The notes under the pieces are model-generated. The model saw nothing but the letters and a program-made list of their open reading frames with translations. It ran no database searches and was not told the DNA's origin. Shown here in pieces: positions 42,899-50,949 of a stretch of DNA of 64,000 nt. The DNA comes from Oceanicella actignis (GTDB taxonomy: Bacteria > Pseudomonadota > Alphaproteobacteria > Rhodobacterales > Rhodobacteraceae). Where the stretch lies: positions 1-64,000 of the forward strand of contig NZ_VNHJ01000005.1 of the NCBI RefSeq assembly GCF_008124525.1. The letters are read 5' to 3'. The position numbers were made by a program, and so were the translations under genes. How positions within the stretch are numbered: position 1 is the first letter of the stretch; the number at the start of each line of letters is the position of its first letter.

Positions 42899-44158
42899 TC
42901 ATCGTTCCTCGGTGGGGCTGATCTGGGCGCGCTCGGCAAGCGCGCGGACCTCGGCGCTTGCGCGAACCTCGCGCCGGGCGACGAAAGCCTCGTGATTCTG
43001 CGCGACCTTGCCAAGGTCATACAGGTAGTTGACCATCGCGCCGCCCGATTGCGCGCGTCCCTTGGGCGAGACGTCGGCATCGGCGTGAACGGCGTGCACG
43101 ATCGCGCCGTTGCCCAGGTGAAAGCGCGCGACGGGGTCGAAGGGCATGCCGTCGCGCCCCTTGGCGTTGAGCAGATACCACGCGGCCAGCCTGCGCATGC
43201 GCTCGGGGTCGGCGGGATCCCACGCGACGCCCTCGCGCTCGAGCCACTCGACCAGCCGCGGGATCGGCGAGAGCGTCACGAAGGTCGAAAGCTGCGGCAG
43301 GTCGGCGGCAAGGTCGGCCGCCACCTGCTTGATCAGCGAGTTGCCGAACGAAATCCCCGACAGGCCCTTCTGGCAGTTCGAGATCGAGTAGAAGACCGCC
43401 GCGTCGGCCTCTTCGGCGGGCAGCGGCGGGCGGTCCTCGGCCAGAAGCGCCTGGATCGAGCTGGGAACGCCGCGCGTCAGCGCCACCTCGACGAAGATCA
43501 GCGGCTCGTCCGGCATGGCGGGGTGAAAGAAGGCGTAGCAGCGCCGGTCCTCGGGCTGAAGGCGGCGGCGCAGATCGTCCCAGCTGTCGATGGCGTGCAC
43601 CGCCTCGTAGGCGATGATCTTCTCGAGGATGTGCGCCGGGCTTTCCCAGCTGATCCTGCGCAGCACCAGAAAGCCGCGGTTGAACCACGAGGCGAACAGG
43701 TGGCGGAAGTCCTGGTCCAGCGCCTCGAGCGGCGGATCGCCGCGCCCCAGCCGCAGAAGGTCGGCGCGCATGCGCACAAGGCGCGTCGTCGCACCCGGCG
43801 CCTGGTTGAGCCGGCGGATCAGCTCCTGGCGCGGCGGCTCGGCGGCGGCGGCGAAGGCCTGGTAGGTGTCGCGGGCGGGGCGCGCCTCGTAGCCCTCGAG
43901 CGCGGCGCGCACGGCCCGGGGGTCGATGTCCATCGTGCGCGCGACCTCGGACAGGAAGTCGCGCCGGCCCGCGTCGTCGAGCGCCTCGTAGCGGGCCAGA
44001 ACGGCCTCGGCCAGCGCCAGCCCCGACGCCTCGCCCGCCGAGCCCAGCAGCGCATGGGCCAGCTCGGGCAGGGGCCGGTCCGCGAAGCGGGGCCGCACGC
44101 GCTCGCCGCGCTGGCGGCGCTCGAAGACGGTGGCCAGAAGATCGGCCAGCCGGGTCAT
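42899..44158 (-). CDS. matA: Malonyl-CoA decarboxylase MatA
   Basis: A 419-residue malonyl-CoA decarboxylase that yields acetyl-CoA. Family landmarks include AIDSWDDLRRRLQPEDRRCYAFFHPAMPDEPLIFVEVALT, AVFYSISNCQKGLSGISFGNSLIKQV, the catalytic-His region and TLSPIPR. ATG 44158 overlaps the matM stop (44155) by ATGA; the upstream frame is a shadow of the transporter gene. It works with MatB to convert malonate to acetyl-CoA and CO2. Confidence 0.93.
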   Translation of the reverse strand: MTRLADLLATVFERRQRGERVRPRFADRPLPELAHALLGSAGEASGLALAEAVLARYEALDDAGRRDFLSEVARTMDIDPRAVRAALEGYEARPARDTYQAFAAAAEPPRQELIRRLNQAPGATTRLVRMRADLLRLGRGDPPLEALDQDFRHLFASWFNRGFLVLRRISWESPAHILEKIIAYEAVHAIDSWDDLRRRLQPEDRRCYAFFHPAMPDEPLIFVEVALTRGVPSSIQALLAEDRPPLPAEEADAAVFYSISNCQKGLSGISFGNSLIKQVAADLAADLPQLSTFVTLSPIPRLVEWLEREGVAWDPADPERMRRLAAWYLLNAKGRDGMPFDPVARFHLGNGAIVHAVHADADVSPKGRAQSGGAMVNYLYDLGKVAQNHEAFVARREVRASAEVRALAERAQISPTEER

Positions 44159-45471
44159 TGCGCCGGCCCCATCACCGCGTCGGGCAGCCAGGTGGCCAGG
44201 CCCGGAAAGAGGCACAGCAGGATGATGGCCAGCACCATGCACCCCACATAGGGCAGCGAGCCGACCAGGATGGTGCGCAGCGAGATGTCGGGCGCGATGC
44301 CGTTGATGACATACAGGTTCAGCCCCACGGGCGGCGAGATCAGCCCGATCTCCATGTTGATCGTCAGCACCACGGCGAACCAGATCGGATCGAAGCCGGC
44401 GGTGGTGATGATCGGCAGCAGGATCGGCGCCGCCATCAGGATCACCGCCACGGGCGGCAGGAAGAAGCCCGCGACCAGCAGGAACAGGTTGACCGCGCCC
44501 ATCAGCACCCAGCGGTTCACCTCCAGCGTGCCGATCCACTGGGCGATGGACTGGGTGATGAACAGGGCGCTGAGCATGTAGGAGAACACGCCCGCGGCGG
44601 CGATGATGAACAGGATCATCACGCTTTCGCGCGTGCTGTCGCGCAGCACCGCCCAGATCGCGCGCGGGTCCCACATGCGATAGATGACGATGGCGATCAG
44701 AAGGCACAGCAGCGCCCCCACCGCCGCCGTCTCGGACGGCGTCGCGACGCCGCCATACATGGCGTAGAGGACGCCCATGATGATGGCGACGAAGGGCAGC
44801 ACGCGCGGCAGGATCTCGAAGCGCTCGGCCCACGAATAGCTGCGCGGGGCCAGCCGCGCCGCGTCGCCCGAGGCCCAGGTCGAGTAGAGCGACCAGGCCA
44901 TGAACAGCGCCACCAGCAGCAGCCCCGGAACGACGCCGGCAAGGAACAGGCGGCCGATCGAGGTCTCGGTCGCGATGCCGTAGACGATCATCGTCACCGA
45001 AGGCGGGATCAGGATGCCCAGCGTGCCCCCCGCCGCGATCGAGCCGGCGGCCACGCCGTCGGGATAGCCGCGCTTGCGCATCTCGGGAATGCCCATCTTG
45101 CCGATGGCCGCGCAGGTGGCCGGGCTTGAGCCCGACATGGCGGCGAACAGCGCGCAGGCGCCCAGATTCGACATCACCAGCCCGCCCGGCACCCTGGTCA
45201 GCCAGCGCTCGAGCGCCTCGTAAAGGTCCGCGCCCGCCCGCGTGGACGAGATCGCCGCGCCCATGATGATGAACATCGGGATCGACAGCAGCGCAAAGTT
45301 GTCGAGCTTGCCGAAGAAGATCTCGGGCATCAGCTCGAGCGAGCGCGCGCCGTCGAAGATCATGAGGAACGCCGCCGACACGATCAGCAGCCCCAGCGCC
45401 ACCGAGACCCCCGAGAACAGCACCAGGATGGTCGCGGCGGCCACGAGGGCGCCCAGAAGCAACGGATCCAT
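44155..45471 (-). CDS. matM: TRAP transporter large permease (DctM type), malonate system
   Basis: A 438-residue TRAP large membrane subunit with about 12-13 TM segments. Landmarks are SIPMFIIMGAAISSTRAGADLYEALERWLTRVPGG, SGSSPATCAAIGKMGIPEMRKRGY, ASGSIAAGGTLGILIPPSV-like GSIAAGGTLGILIPPSVTMIVYG and the C-terminal INMEIGLISPPVGLNLYVI. It couples sodium flow to solute uptake with the Q and P subunits. Start ATG 45471 shares one base with the matQ stop (TGATG). Confidence 0.93.
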   Translation of the reverse strand: MDPLLLGALVAAATILVLFSGVSVALGLLIVSAAFLMIFDGARSLELMPEIFFGKLDNFALLSIPMFIIMGAAISSTRAGADLYEALERWLTRVPGGLVMSNLGACALFAAMSGSSPATCAAIGKMGIPEMRKRGYPDGVAAGSIAAGGTLGILIPPSVTMIVYGIATETSIGRLFLAGVVPGLLLVALFMAWSLYSTWASGDAARLAPRSYSWAERFEILPRVLPFVAIIMGVLYAMYGGVATPSETAAVGALLCLLIAIVIYRMWDPRAIWAVLRDSTRESVMILFIIAAAGVFSYMLSALFITQSIAQWIGTLEVNRWVLMGAVNLFLLVAGFFLPPVAVILMAAPILLPIITTAGFDPIWFAVVLTINMEIGLISPPVGLNLYVINGIAPDISLRTILVGSLPYVGCMVLAIILLCLFPGLATWLPDAVMGPAQ

Positions 45472-46019
45472 CAGGCGGCCTCCAGTCCGAAGGGCTTGTC
45501 GTCGCCGGCGATCAGCGCCGCCAGATCCGCCGTCAGCTGCAGCAGCAGCAGCCCGAAGCCCACCGGCAGCGACAGGTAGGGAATCCACAGCCGCACGCCC
45601 CAGACCGTGTCCGAGCGCCAGCCGCGCTCCCACGCCACGTGCCAGTATTCGAAGCCGTGGAACAGCATCAGGGCGACGATGGCGATCGAGCCGATCGAGG
45701 TCGCCACCGCCAGCGCGAAGCGCGCCCGGCGGGGCAGGGCCAGCGGAACGAGGTCGACGTTGACATGCCCGCGCAGCAGCTGGACGTAGGGCAGGCCGAC
45801 GAGCGTCGCGGCGACGACCAGGTAAACCACCGCCTCGGTTTGCCAGACGGTCGAGCCGTTCAGGACGAAGCGGATGAAGATCATCTGACAGGTGATGGCC
45901 ACCGCGGCCAGGATCATGCCGGCGGCGCACCAGCCGGCGGCTTGCGAGATCGCCGCCACGACGCGCACGAAGGCCATGGGCGAGGGGGAGCGGGGCTGGG
46001 TGGACGGAGTTGCGGTCAT
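45471..46019 (-). CDS. matQ: TRAP transporter small permease (DctQ type), malonate system
   Basis: A 182-residue protein with four TM segments. The RGHVNVDLVPLALPRRARFAL region is the DctQ signature (GHVxVDL) and the C-terminal half has IPYLSLPVGFGLLLLQL. It bridges P and M subunits. ATG 46019 is 102 bases below the matP stop. The spacer holds GC-rich sequence without a gene. Confidence 0.92.
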   Translation of the reverse strand: MTATPSTQPRSPSPMAFVRVVAAISQAAGWCAAGMILAAVAITCQMIFIRFVLNGSTVWQTEAVVYLVVAATLVGLPYVQLLRGHVNVDLVPLALPRRARFALAVATSIGSIAIVALMLFHGFEYWHVAWERGWRSDTVWGVRLWIPYLSLPVGFGLLLLQLTADLAALIAGDDKPFGLEAA

Positions 46020-46121
46020 GCGATGCTCCGGGGCGTGGAATGGGTTTGCGCAGGCGCCGGGGCGCCGAAGGCGACGACGGGGCGGCGCGCAGGCGCGGCC
46101 GCCCCGCCTCGCGTCATCGGA

Positions 46122-47111
46122 TCACTCGACCGACAGGGCCAGATCCAGCAGCCGCTGGCCGTCGGGAACCTCCTCGACGAAGGCCTTGTAGGAGGTCCGG
46201 CGGGCGATCTCGCGCCATGCCTCGAAATCCTCGGGCGTCATCTCGGCGATCTCGACGCCCGCCTTGCGGAAGACCTCGACCGACTCGGCGTCCTGCTTCT
46301 TGGCCTCTTCAAGGTAGAAGGCCTCGGCCTTGGCGGCGGCGTCGCGCAGGGCCTTCCGCTGCTCGGGCGTCAGGCTTTCGAAGGTGGACTTGTTCATCAG
46401 GAGCGGCTGATACATGAACCACAGCGCCACGTCGCCCGCGGGGGTGTAGCAGCTGGCCACCTCGTAGATGCGATAGCTGACGAAGGACGAGGACGAGGTG
46501 TTCGCGCCGTCGAGAACGCCGGTCTGGAAGGCGTTGTAGATCTCGGACGAGGCCATGGACGCGATCGAGGCGCCCGCGCCCGCCAGCATCTGCTCGAACG
46601 ACTTGCCCGCGGCGCGCATCTGCAGGCCCTTCACGTCCTCGGGGCCGGTGATGCACTTGTCCTTGCCCGCGAAGCCGCCCGCCAGATAGCCGTGGACCAG
46701 GACCATGACGTCGTCCTCGGCCATCTTCTTCTCCAGCTCCTTCATGAAGGGCGAGCGGACGAGGCGCGCGGCGTGGTCGTGGTTCTTCACCAGCCCCGGC
46801 ATCAGGGTCAGGTTGTAGGCCGGCTGCTGGCCGGCGGCGTAGGCCAGCGGCAGCACGGTCATGTCGAGCTGGCCGCGCGAAAGCGGCTTGTATTGCTCGC
46901 GCGGCTTGAACAGGCTTTTCGAGCCGTAGATCTTGATCTCGAGCCCGACATTCGCCTTGGCGACCTCGTCGGCGACCATCTGCGCCACCTTGTGGCGCAC
47001 GTCCTGGTTCGACCATTGATGCGACAGGCGCAGCTCGCGCGCCTCGGCGGCGCCGAGCGCGACGGCGGCGGCCGTCGCGGCCGCGAACGCCGTTGCAACG
47101 AACGATTTCAT
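46122..47111 (-). CDS. matP: TRAP transporter substrate-binding protein (DctP type), malonate system
   Basis: A 329-residue periplasmic binding protein with signal MKSFVATAFAAATAAAVALGAAEA. Ligand-anchoring Arg is in the GLQMRAAGKSFEQML region (KGLQMR); a second landmark is NAFQTGVLDGANTSSSSFVSYRIYEV. It is the first gene of the malonate operon, and GGGAGGAAAGCC precedes ATG 47111. Malonate specificity is inferred from the operon and the GntR operator ahead of it. Confidence 0.92.
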   Translation of the reverse strand: MKSFVATAFAAATAAAVALGAAEARELRLSHQWSNQDVRHKVAQMVADEVAKANVGLEIKIYGSKSLFKPREQYKPLSRGQLDMTVLPLAYAAGQQPAYNLTLMPGLVKNHDHAARLVRSPFMKELEKKMAEDDVMVLVHGYLAGGFAGKDKCITGPEDVKGLQMRAAGKSFEQMLAGAGASIASMASSEIYNAFQTGVLDGANTSSSSFVSYRIYEVASCYTPAGDVALWFMYQPLLMNKSTFESLTPEQRKALRDAAAKAEAFYLEEAKKQDAESVEVFRKAGVEIAEMTPEDFEAWREIARRTSYKAFVEEVPDGQRLLDLALSVE

Positions 47112-47201
47112 GGCTTTCCTCCCATGTGGCTTCGGTTCCGGTCCGCCGGTTCTGCGCCGGCTCGGGGGGCAGCATAGGGGCCGCGTGTTTTCCTGGTCAA
47201 C

Positions 47202-47218
47202 TTTTTTGTATACAAGAA
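47202..47218. promoter_or_regulatory. TTGTATACAA operator of the malonate regulator
   Basis: The perfect palindrome TTGTATACAA (47206-47215) lies between divergent matP (start 47111) and matR (start 47263), in an AT-rich island. It closely resembles the published MatR operator of Rhizobium (TCTTGTATACACGA as I recall it). It can serve both promoters. It also shares the GTATAC core with the 17513 and 19125 sites, so related GntR proteins may have related sites. Confidence 0.7.
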
Positions 47219-47262
47219 CGCCGGGATTGCGTTCCAGAGGGTGGGATGATAGCCTTTTCCGC

Positions 47263-47922
47263 ATGCAGGAAAGACGCGCCGACATCATCGCCCGCGAGCT
47301 CGAGGAGCGGATCTTCGACGGAACCCTTCCGGCCGGCGCGCGGCTGGACGAGGTGCGTCTGGCCGAGCATTTCGGCGTCTCGCGCACGCCGCTGCGCGAG
47401 GCCCTTCAGGGGCTGGCGCGCTCGGGTCTGGTCGAGCTGGTGCCCCGGCGCGGCGCCTTCGTGCGCAAGCTCGGCCCGGTCGAGCTCATGGAGATGTTCG
47501 AGGTCATGGCCGAGCTCGAGGTGGTGTGCGGGCGCCTTGCGGCCAAGCGCATCTCCGAGGCGGCGCTGGACGAGCTTCGGGCGGCCAACGCCCGCTGCCG
47601 CGCCGCGGTCGAGGCTGGCGATCCCGAGGCCTACTACGCCGGGAACGAGCGCTTTCACGGCATCATCTACCGCGAGTCCGGCAACGGCTTTCTCGAGGGC
47701 GAGACCCGCGCGCTGCACCGGCGCCTCAAGCCCTTTCGGCGCCGGCAGCTGCGGCTGCGCGGGCGCATGGCGCAGTCGATGCAGGAGCACGAGGCCATTC
47801 TGGCGGCGCTCGAGGCGGGCGACGAGGCGATGGCCGCCGAAGCCCTGCGCGGCCATGTGGCGATCCAGGGCGAGAAGTTCTTCTGCCTCATGTCCAGCCT
47901 GAAGCCCGCCGCGGCGGAGTGA
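47263..47922 (+). CDS. matR: GntR-family (FCD) regulator of malonate genes, MatR
   Basis: A 219-residue regulator with winged helix (RADIIARELEERIFDGTLPAGARLDEVRLAEHFGVSRTPLREAL) and FCD domain with EAYYAGNERFHGIIYRESGN and EHEAILAALEAGD ligand-site segments. It is divergent from matP across an operator palindrome. It would repress the operon until malonate or malonyl-CoA binds. ATG 47263 starts the family N-terminus; the frame above includes the operator and is rejected. Confidence 0.9.
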   Translation: MQERRADIIARELEERIFDGTLPAGARLDEVRLAEHFGVSRTPLREALQGLARSGLVELVPRRGAFVRKLGPVELMEMFEVMAELEVVCGRLAAKRISEAALDELRAANARCRAAVEAGDPEAYYAGNERFHGIIYRESGNGFLEGETRALHRRLKPFRRRQLRLRGRMAQSMQEHEAILAALEAGDEAMAAEALRGHVAIQGEKFFCLMSSLKPAAAE

Positions 47923-48116
47923 CCCGCGCGCGTCGCCGCGGGCGGGCGGCGTGCGCGTCCGTCAGACGCCGCGCCCCGCGGCCGAGGGGACGCCGCCCGC
48001 GGCCTTGCGCCCGCGCCGGGCCGGCCCCGGCTGCGCCCGACGCCGCCGCCGCGCGGCGCGCCCGAGGGCGCGACGAGCCGCTCCGGCGGCGCATGAGCGG
48101 CGCGCGGGGGCGGGGG

Positions 48117-49205
48117 TCACTCGTCCTCGTCCTGGCGGATCAGCTTGATCGTGCCCTGCTTGGCCAGGGTCAGGATCGCCTGGATGACCTCGCCCTGCGC
48201 GGCCTCGCCTTCCTTCTGGCGGATGTCGTCCATCATCTCCATGTCCTCGATCAGACGCTCGGACAGGCGCTTGGGGATGTTGTTGAGGATGAAGTCGGCG
48301 GCGGGGTCCTGCGCCGCGCGCGCGGTCTTGAGCGCGGCCAGCAGGACGGGCTCGTCGACCGCCTTGACGATCTGCGCCACGTCGCGCGCCGCCACGCGGT
48401 CGGCGATGTCGGCGAAGGTGAACATCAGCTTCTGCACTTCCTGCGCCAGCTTGGCGTCGGTCTCCTCCATGTGCTTGAGGAGCGCTTCGCGCACCTCGCC
48501 GCCCACATGGTTCATGAGGTTGGCGATCACCTCGGTCGGCTTGCGCACGCCCTGCGTGCGCTCGGCGGCCACGACCACGTCGCGCTCGATGATGGCCGAG
48601 ACGATCTCGAGCGCCCTGGGTTCGATCCGCGGCGCGCGGCCCATGCGCAGAACCACCTCGCGCGCCAGCGCATCCTCGAGCCGCTCGAGGATGCGCGCGG
48701 CCTGAACCGAGCGCAGCTTGGACAGGATGACGGCGATGACCTGCGGATGCTCGGTGTGCAGCCAGTTGGCCAGCTGCGGATCGGGCGTGTCGCCAAGCCG
48801 CGTCCACAGCGAGCGGCCGCCCTTGCCGCTCAGATCCTCCATGATGCGCGCCACGCCGTCGGGGCCCACGACCTTGACCAGGAAATTGCGCGCCGCCTCG
48901 GCGCCGCCGCGCAAGGTCAGCTCGTCGCCGACCAGGGCCAGGAATTCCTCCAGCACCTCGACGACCTGGTGGTGGGGCACCTGATCGATGCGCGAGACGG
49001 TGCGCGCGAACAGGCGCACGCCGTCGTCGCCCATGGCGCCCAGGATTTCCTTGGCCGTCTCGGGGCCGAGCGCCACCAGCACCACCGCCGCCTTCTCGGC
49101 CAGCGTCAGGGGGCGCGCCGGCAGGGCGGGGCGCGCGGCGACGGCCACCTCGGCGCGGGGGGCGACGGCGGGCAGGTTGGCGGTCTGGGCGGCAGCCTCG
49201 CTCAT
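48117..49205 (-). CDS. fliG: Flagellar motor switch protein FliG
   Basis: A 362-residue rotor protein that links the MS-ring (FliF) to the motor stator. The N-terminal domain begins LTLAEKAAVVLVALGPETAKEIL, the middle has the EHPQ motif (LHTEHPQVIAVILSKL), and the C-terminal domain carries charged residues MFTFADIADRVAARDVAQIVKAVDE that contact MotA. It is last in the fliF-H-N-P-G run and overlaps fliP by ATGA (49202-49205). An N-terminal Ala/Pro leader of about 30 residues is extra. It is separated from its usual neighbour fliF by three genes. Confidence 0.95.
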   Translation of the reverse strand: MSEAAAQTANLPAVAPRAEVAVAARPALPARPLTLAEKAAVVLVALGPETAKEILGAMGDDGVRLFARTVSRIDQVPHHQVVEVLEEFLALVGDELTLRGGAEAARNFLVKVVGPDGVARIMEDLSGKGGRSLWTRLGDTPDPQLANWLHTEHPQVIAVILSKLRSVQAARILERLEDALAREVVLRMGRAPRIEPRALEIVSAIIERDVVVAAERTQGVRKPTEVIANLMNHVGGEVREALLKHMEETDAKLAQEVQKLMFTFADIADRVAARDVAQIVKAVDEPVLLAALKTARAAQDPAADFILNNIPKRLSERLIEDMEMMDDIRQKEGEAAQGEVIQAILTLAKQGTIKLIRQDEDE

Positions 49206-49951
49206 TGGCCATAACCTCGGACAAGCGCGCCGGCCAGCAGCGACCATCCGTCGCCGACCACGAAGAAGGCCAGCTTGAACGGAAGCGACACCACGGCCGG
49301 CGGAACCATCATCATGCCCATCGCCATCAGGATCGAGGCGACGGCCAGGTCGATCAGCAGGAAGGGAAGGAAGACGAGGAAGCCGATCTCGAAGGCGCGC
49401 TGCATCTCGCTCAGCAGAAAGGCCGGCGCCAGGATCGACAGCGGCGCGGGATCGGCGGGCGGCGCGGCCTCGCGCCCCGGCGCGACCGCGGCCATCTCGG
49501 CCAGCGTCTGGGGGTCCACGCGCGCCTCCATGAAGACGCGGAAGGGCGCAAGGGTGCGCTCGAAGGCCGTTTGCGCGTCGATCTGCTGCGCGAACAGGGG
49601 TTCGAGCCCCTGGGTCCATGCGTCGACGAAGACCGGCTCCATCACGAAATAGGTCAGGAACAGCGCCAGGCTGACGATCATCATGCTGGGCGGCGCCTGC
49701 TGCACGCCGATGGCCTGCCGCAGGATCGACAGAACCGTGACGATGAAGGGAAAGCAGGTGGCCATCACCGCGATGGCCGGGGCCAGGCTGAGCAGCGTCA
49801 CCAGCCCGAACAGCTGGACCGCGCGCAGCGTCAGCGAGCCTTCGCCGCCGAGGTCGATCGAGACCTGCTGCGCGGCGGCCGGCGCGGCGATCAGAACCGC
49901 CGCCGCCAGCGCGCACAGCGCGGCCGCTCGCCTGACCCGTTCAGACGCCAT
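49202..49951 (-). CDS. fliP: Flagellar export gate protein FliP
   Basis: A 249-residue inner-membrane component of the flagellar type III export gate. It has a cleavable signal (ALCALAAAVLIAAPAAAQ) and about four TM segments, with SLAPAIAVMATCFPFIVTVLSILRQAIGVQQAPPSMMIVSLALFLTYF and the conserved PFLLIDLAVASILMAMGMMMVPP. It assembles with FliQ/FliR, neither in this window. It overlaps fliN by 11 bases and fliG by 4. Confidence 0.95.
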   Translation of the reverse strand: MASERVRRAAALCALAAAVLIAAPAAAQQVSIDLGGEGSLTLRAVQLFGLVTLLSLAPAIAVMATCFPFIVTVLSILRQAIGVQQAPPSMMIVSLALFLTYFVMEPVFVDAWTQGLEPLFAQQIDAQTAFERTLAPFRVFMEARVDPQTLAEMAAVAPGREAAPPADPAPLSILAPAFLLSEMQRAFEIGFLVFLPFLLIDLAVASILMAMGMMMVPPAVVSLPFKLAFFVVGDGWSLLAGALVRGYGQ

Positions 49952-50252
49952 TCGACAGATCCGCCACCTCGGTCAGCCGCACGGCGAGGCGGCCGCTGTT
50001 GTCGTCCATCTCCTGCAGCTCGCCGCGCGCGATCAGCTTCTCGCCGATATAGATCTCGACGGGGTCCTCGATGCTGCTGTCCAGCGGCAGCACCGAATCG
50101 CGGCGCAGGTTCACCAGCTCGGAGATCAACGGGCGCGCCTTGCCGACCGAGACCACGACCTCGATCGGGACGCTGAGCACCGCCGCGGCCTTGGACGGCC
50201 TGGCGGCGGGCTGGGGGGATTCCTCTTGCGCGGCGGCGACGTCCTCAGCCAT
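49941..50252 (-). CDS. fliN: Flagellar motor switch protein FliN
   Basis: A 103-residue C-ring protein with a single SPOA domain (VLSVPIEVVVSVGKARPLISELVNLRRDSVLPLDSSIEDPVEIYIGEKLIARGEL). It forms the lower C-ring with FliG and FliM; FliM is not in this window. An N-terminal acidic/Gln linker of about 25 residues is common. It overlaps fliH by 8 bases and fliP by 11. Confidence 0.94.
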   Translation of the reverse strand: MAEDVAAAQEESPQPAARPSKAAAVLSVPIEVVVSVGKARPLISELVNLRRDSVLPLDSSIEDPVEIYIGEKLIARGELQEMDDNSGRLAVRLTEVADLSNGV

Positions 50253-50949
50253 TGGCCTTCATCTCCTTGCGGGGTTGGAAATGCGCATCGATCGCGGCGT
50301 GCGCTTCGGCGATGCAGGTGTCGAGGTCGATCTTGTCCACGCCCTCGTCCCACTCGACGAGGGCCGTAATGGGCGACAGCTCGGGGTCGGCGGTCAGTTC
50401 GGCCTTGACGCCGGCGTAATCCAGCGCTTCGCGCACATTCTGCTCCTGGGCGGGGGCGACGCGGATGCGCAGGGGCGACTGCGGGACGCGGCGCAGCGCG
50501 TCGGCCGCGACGCGGGCGACCTCATCCGCCAGGCCAAGCCGCGCGAAGGCCGGCGCGACCGCGGTCAGAAGGGCGTTGGCGACGCGCTCGAGCCCGGCCG
50601 CCGCCTCTTCCTGGGCGCGGGCGCGGATCAGCTCGACGTCGCCGGCGCGCTCGGCGATCTCGGCCAGAAGCAGGCGCATCTCGGCGAAGAAGTCGGCCTC
50701 GGCGCGGGCGACGCCTTCCTCGAAGCCGGCGGCGCGCCCCTCGCCGCGGGCGGCGGCGATCATCGCGTCGAGCTCGGCGCGCGTCATGGGCGGGGCCATC
50801 TCCTGCGCGCCGGCGGGCTGGGGCGGCGGGGCGGCGGGGCGCGGCGCCTCGCGCACGACCGACAGCGCCGGACCCGAGGCGGCCCTGGCCTCTCGGGCGG
50901 CCTCGAGGTCGGCGTCGAAGCTTTCCCACTTCAGGGCATGTCCGCTCAT
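50245..50949 (-). CDS. fliH: Flagellar assembly protein FliH
   Basis: A 234-residue stator of the flagellar export ATPase FliI. The N-terminus (ALKWESFDADLEAAREARA) binds the C-ring; a coiled-coil follows (TRAELDAMIAAARGEGRAAGFEEGVARAEADFFAEMRLLLAEIAERAG), then the C-terminal domain. FliI is not in the window. The gene overlaps fliF and fliN by 4 and 8 bases. The call is firm from position and helical pattern, though FliH is poorly conserved. Confidence 0.88.
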   Translation of the reverse strand: MSGHALKWESFDADLEAAREARAASGPALSVVREAPRPAAPPPQPAGAQEMAPPMTRAELDAMIAAARGEGRAAGFEEGVARAEADFFAEMRLLLAEIAERAGDVELIRARAQEEAAAGLERVANALLTAVAPAFARLGLADEVARVAADALRRVPQSPLRIRVAPAQEQNVREALDYAGVKAELTADPELSPITALVEWDEGVDKIDLDTCIAEAHAAIDAHFQPRKEMKANG

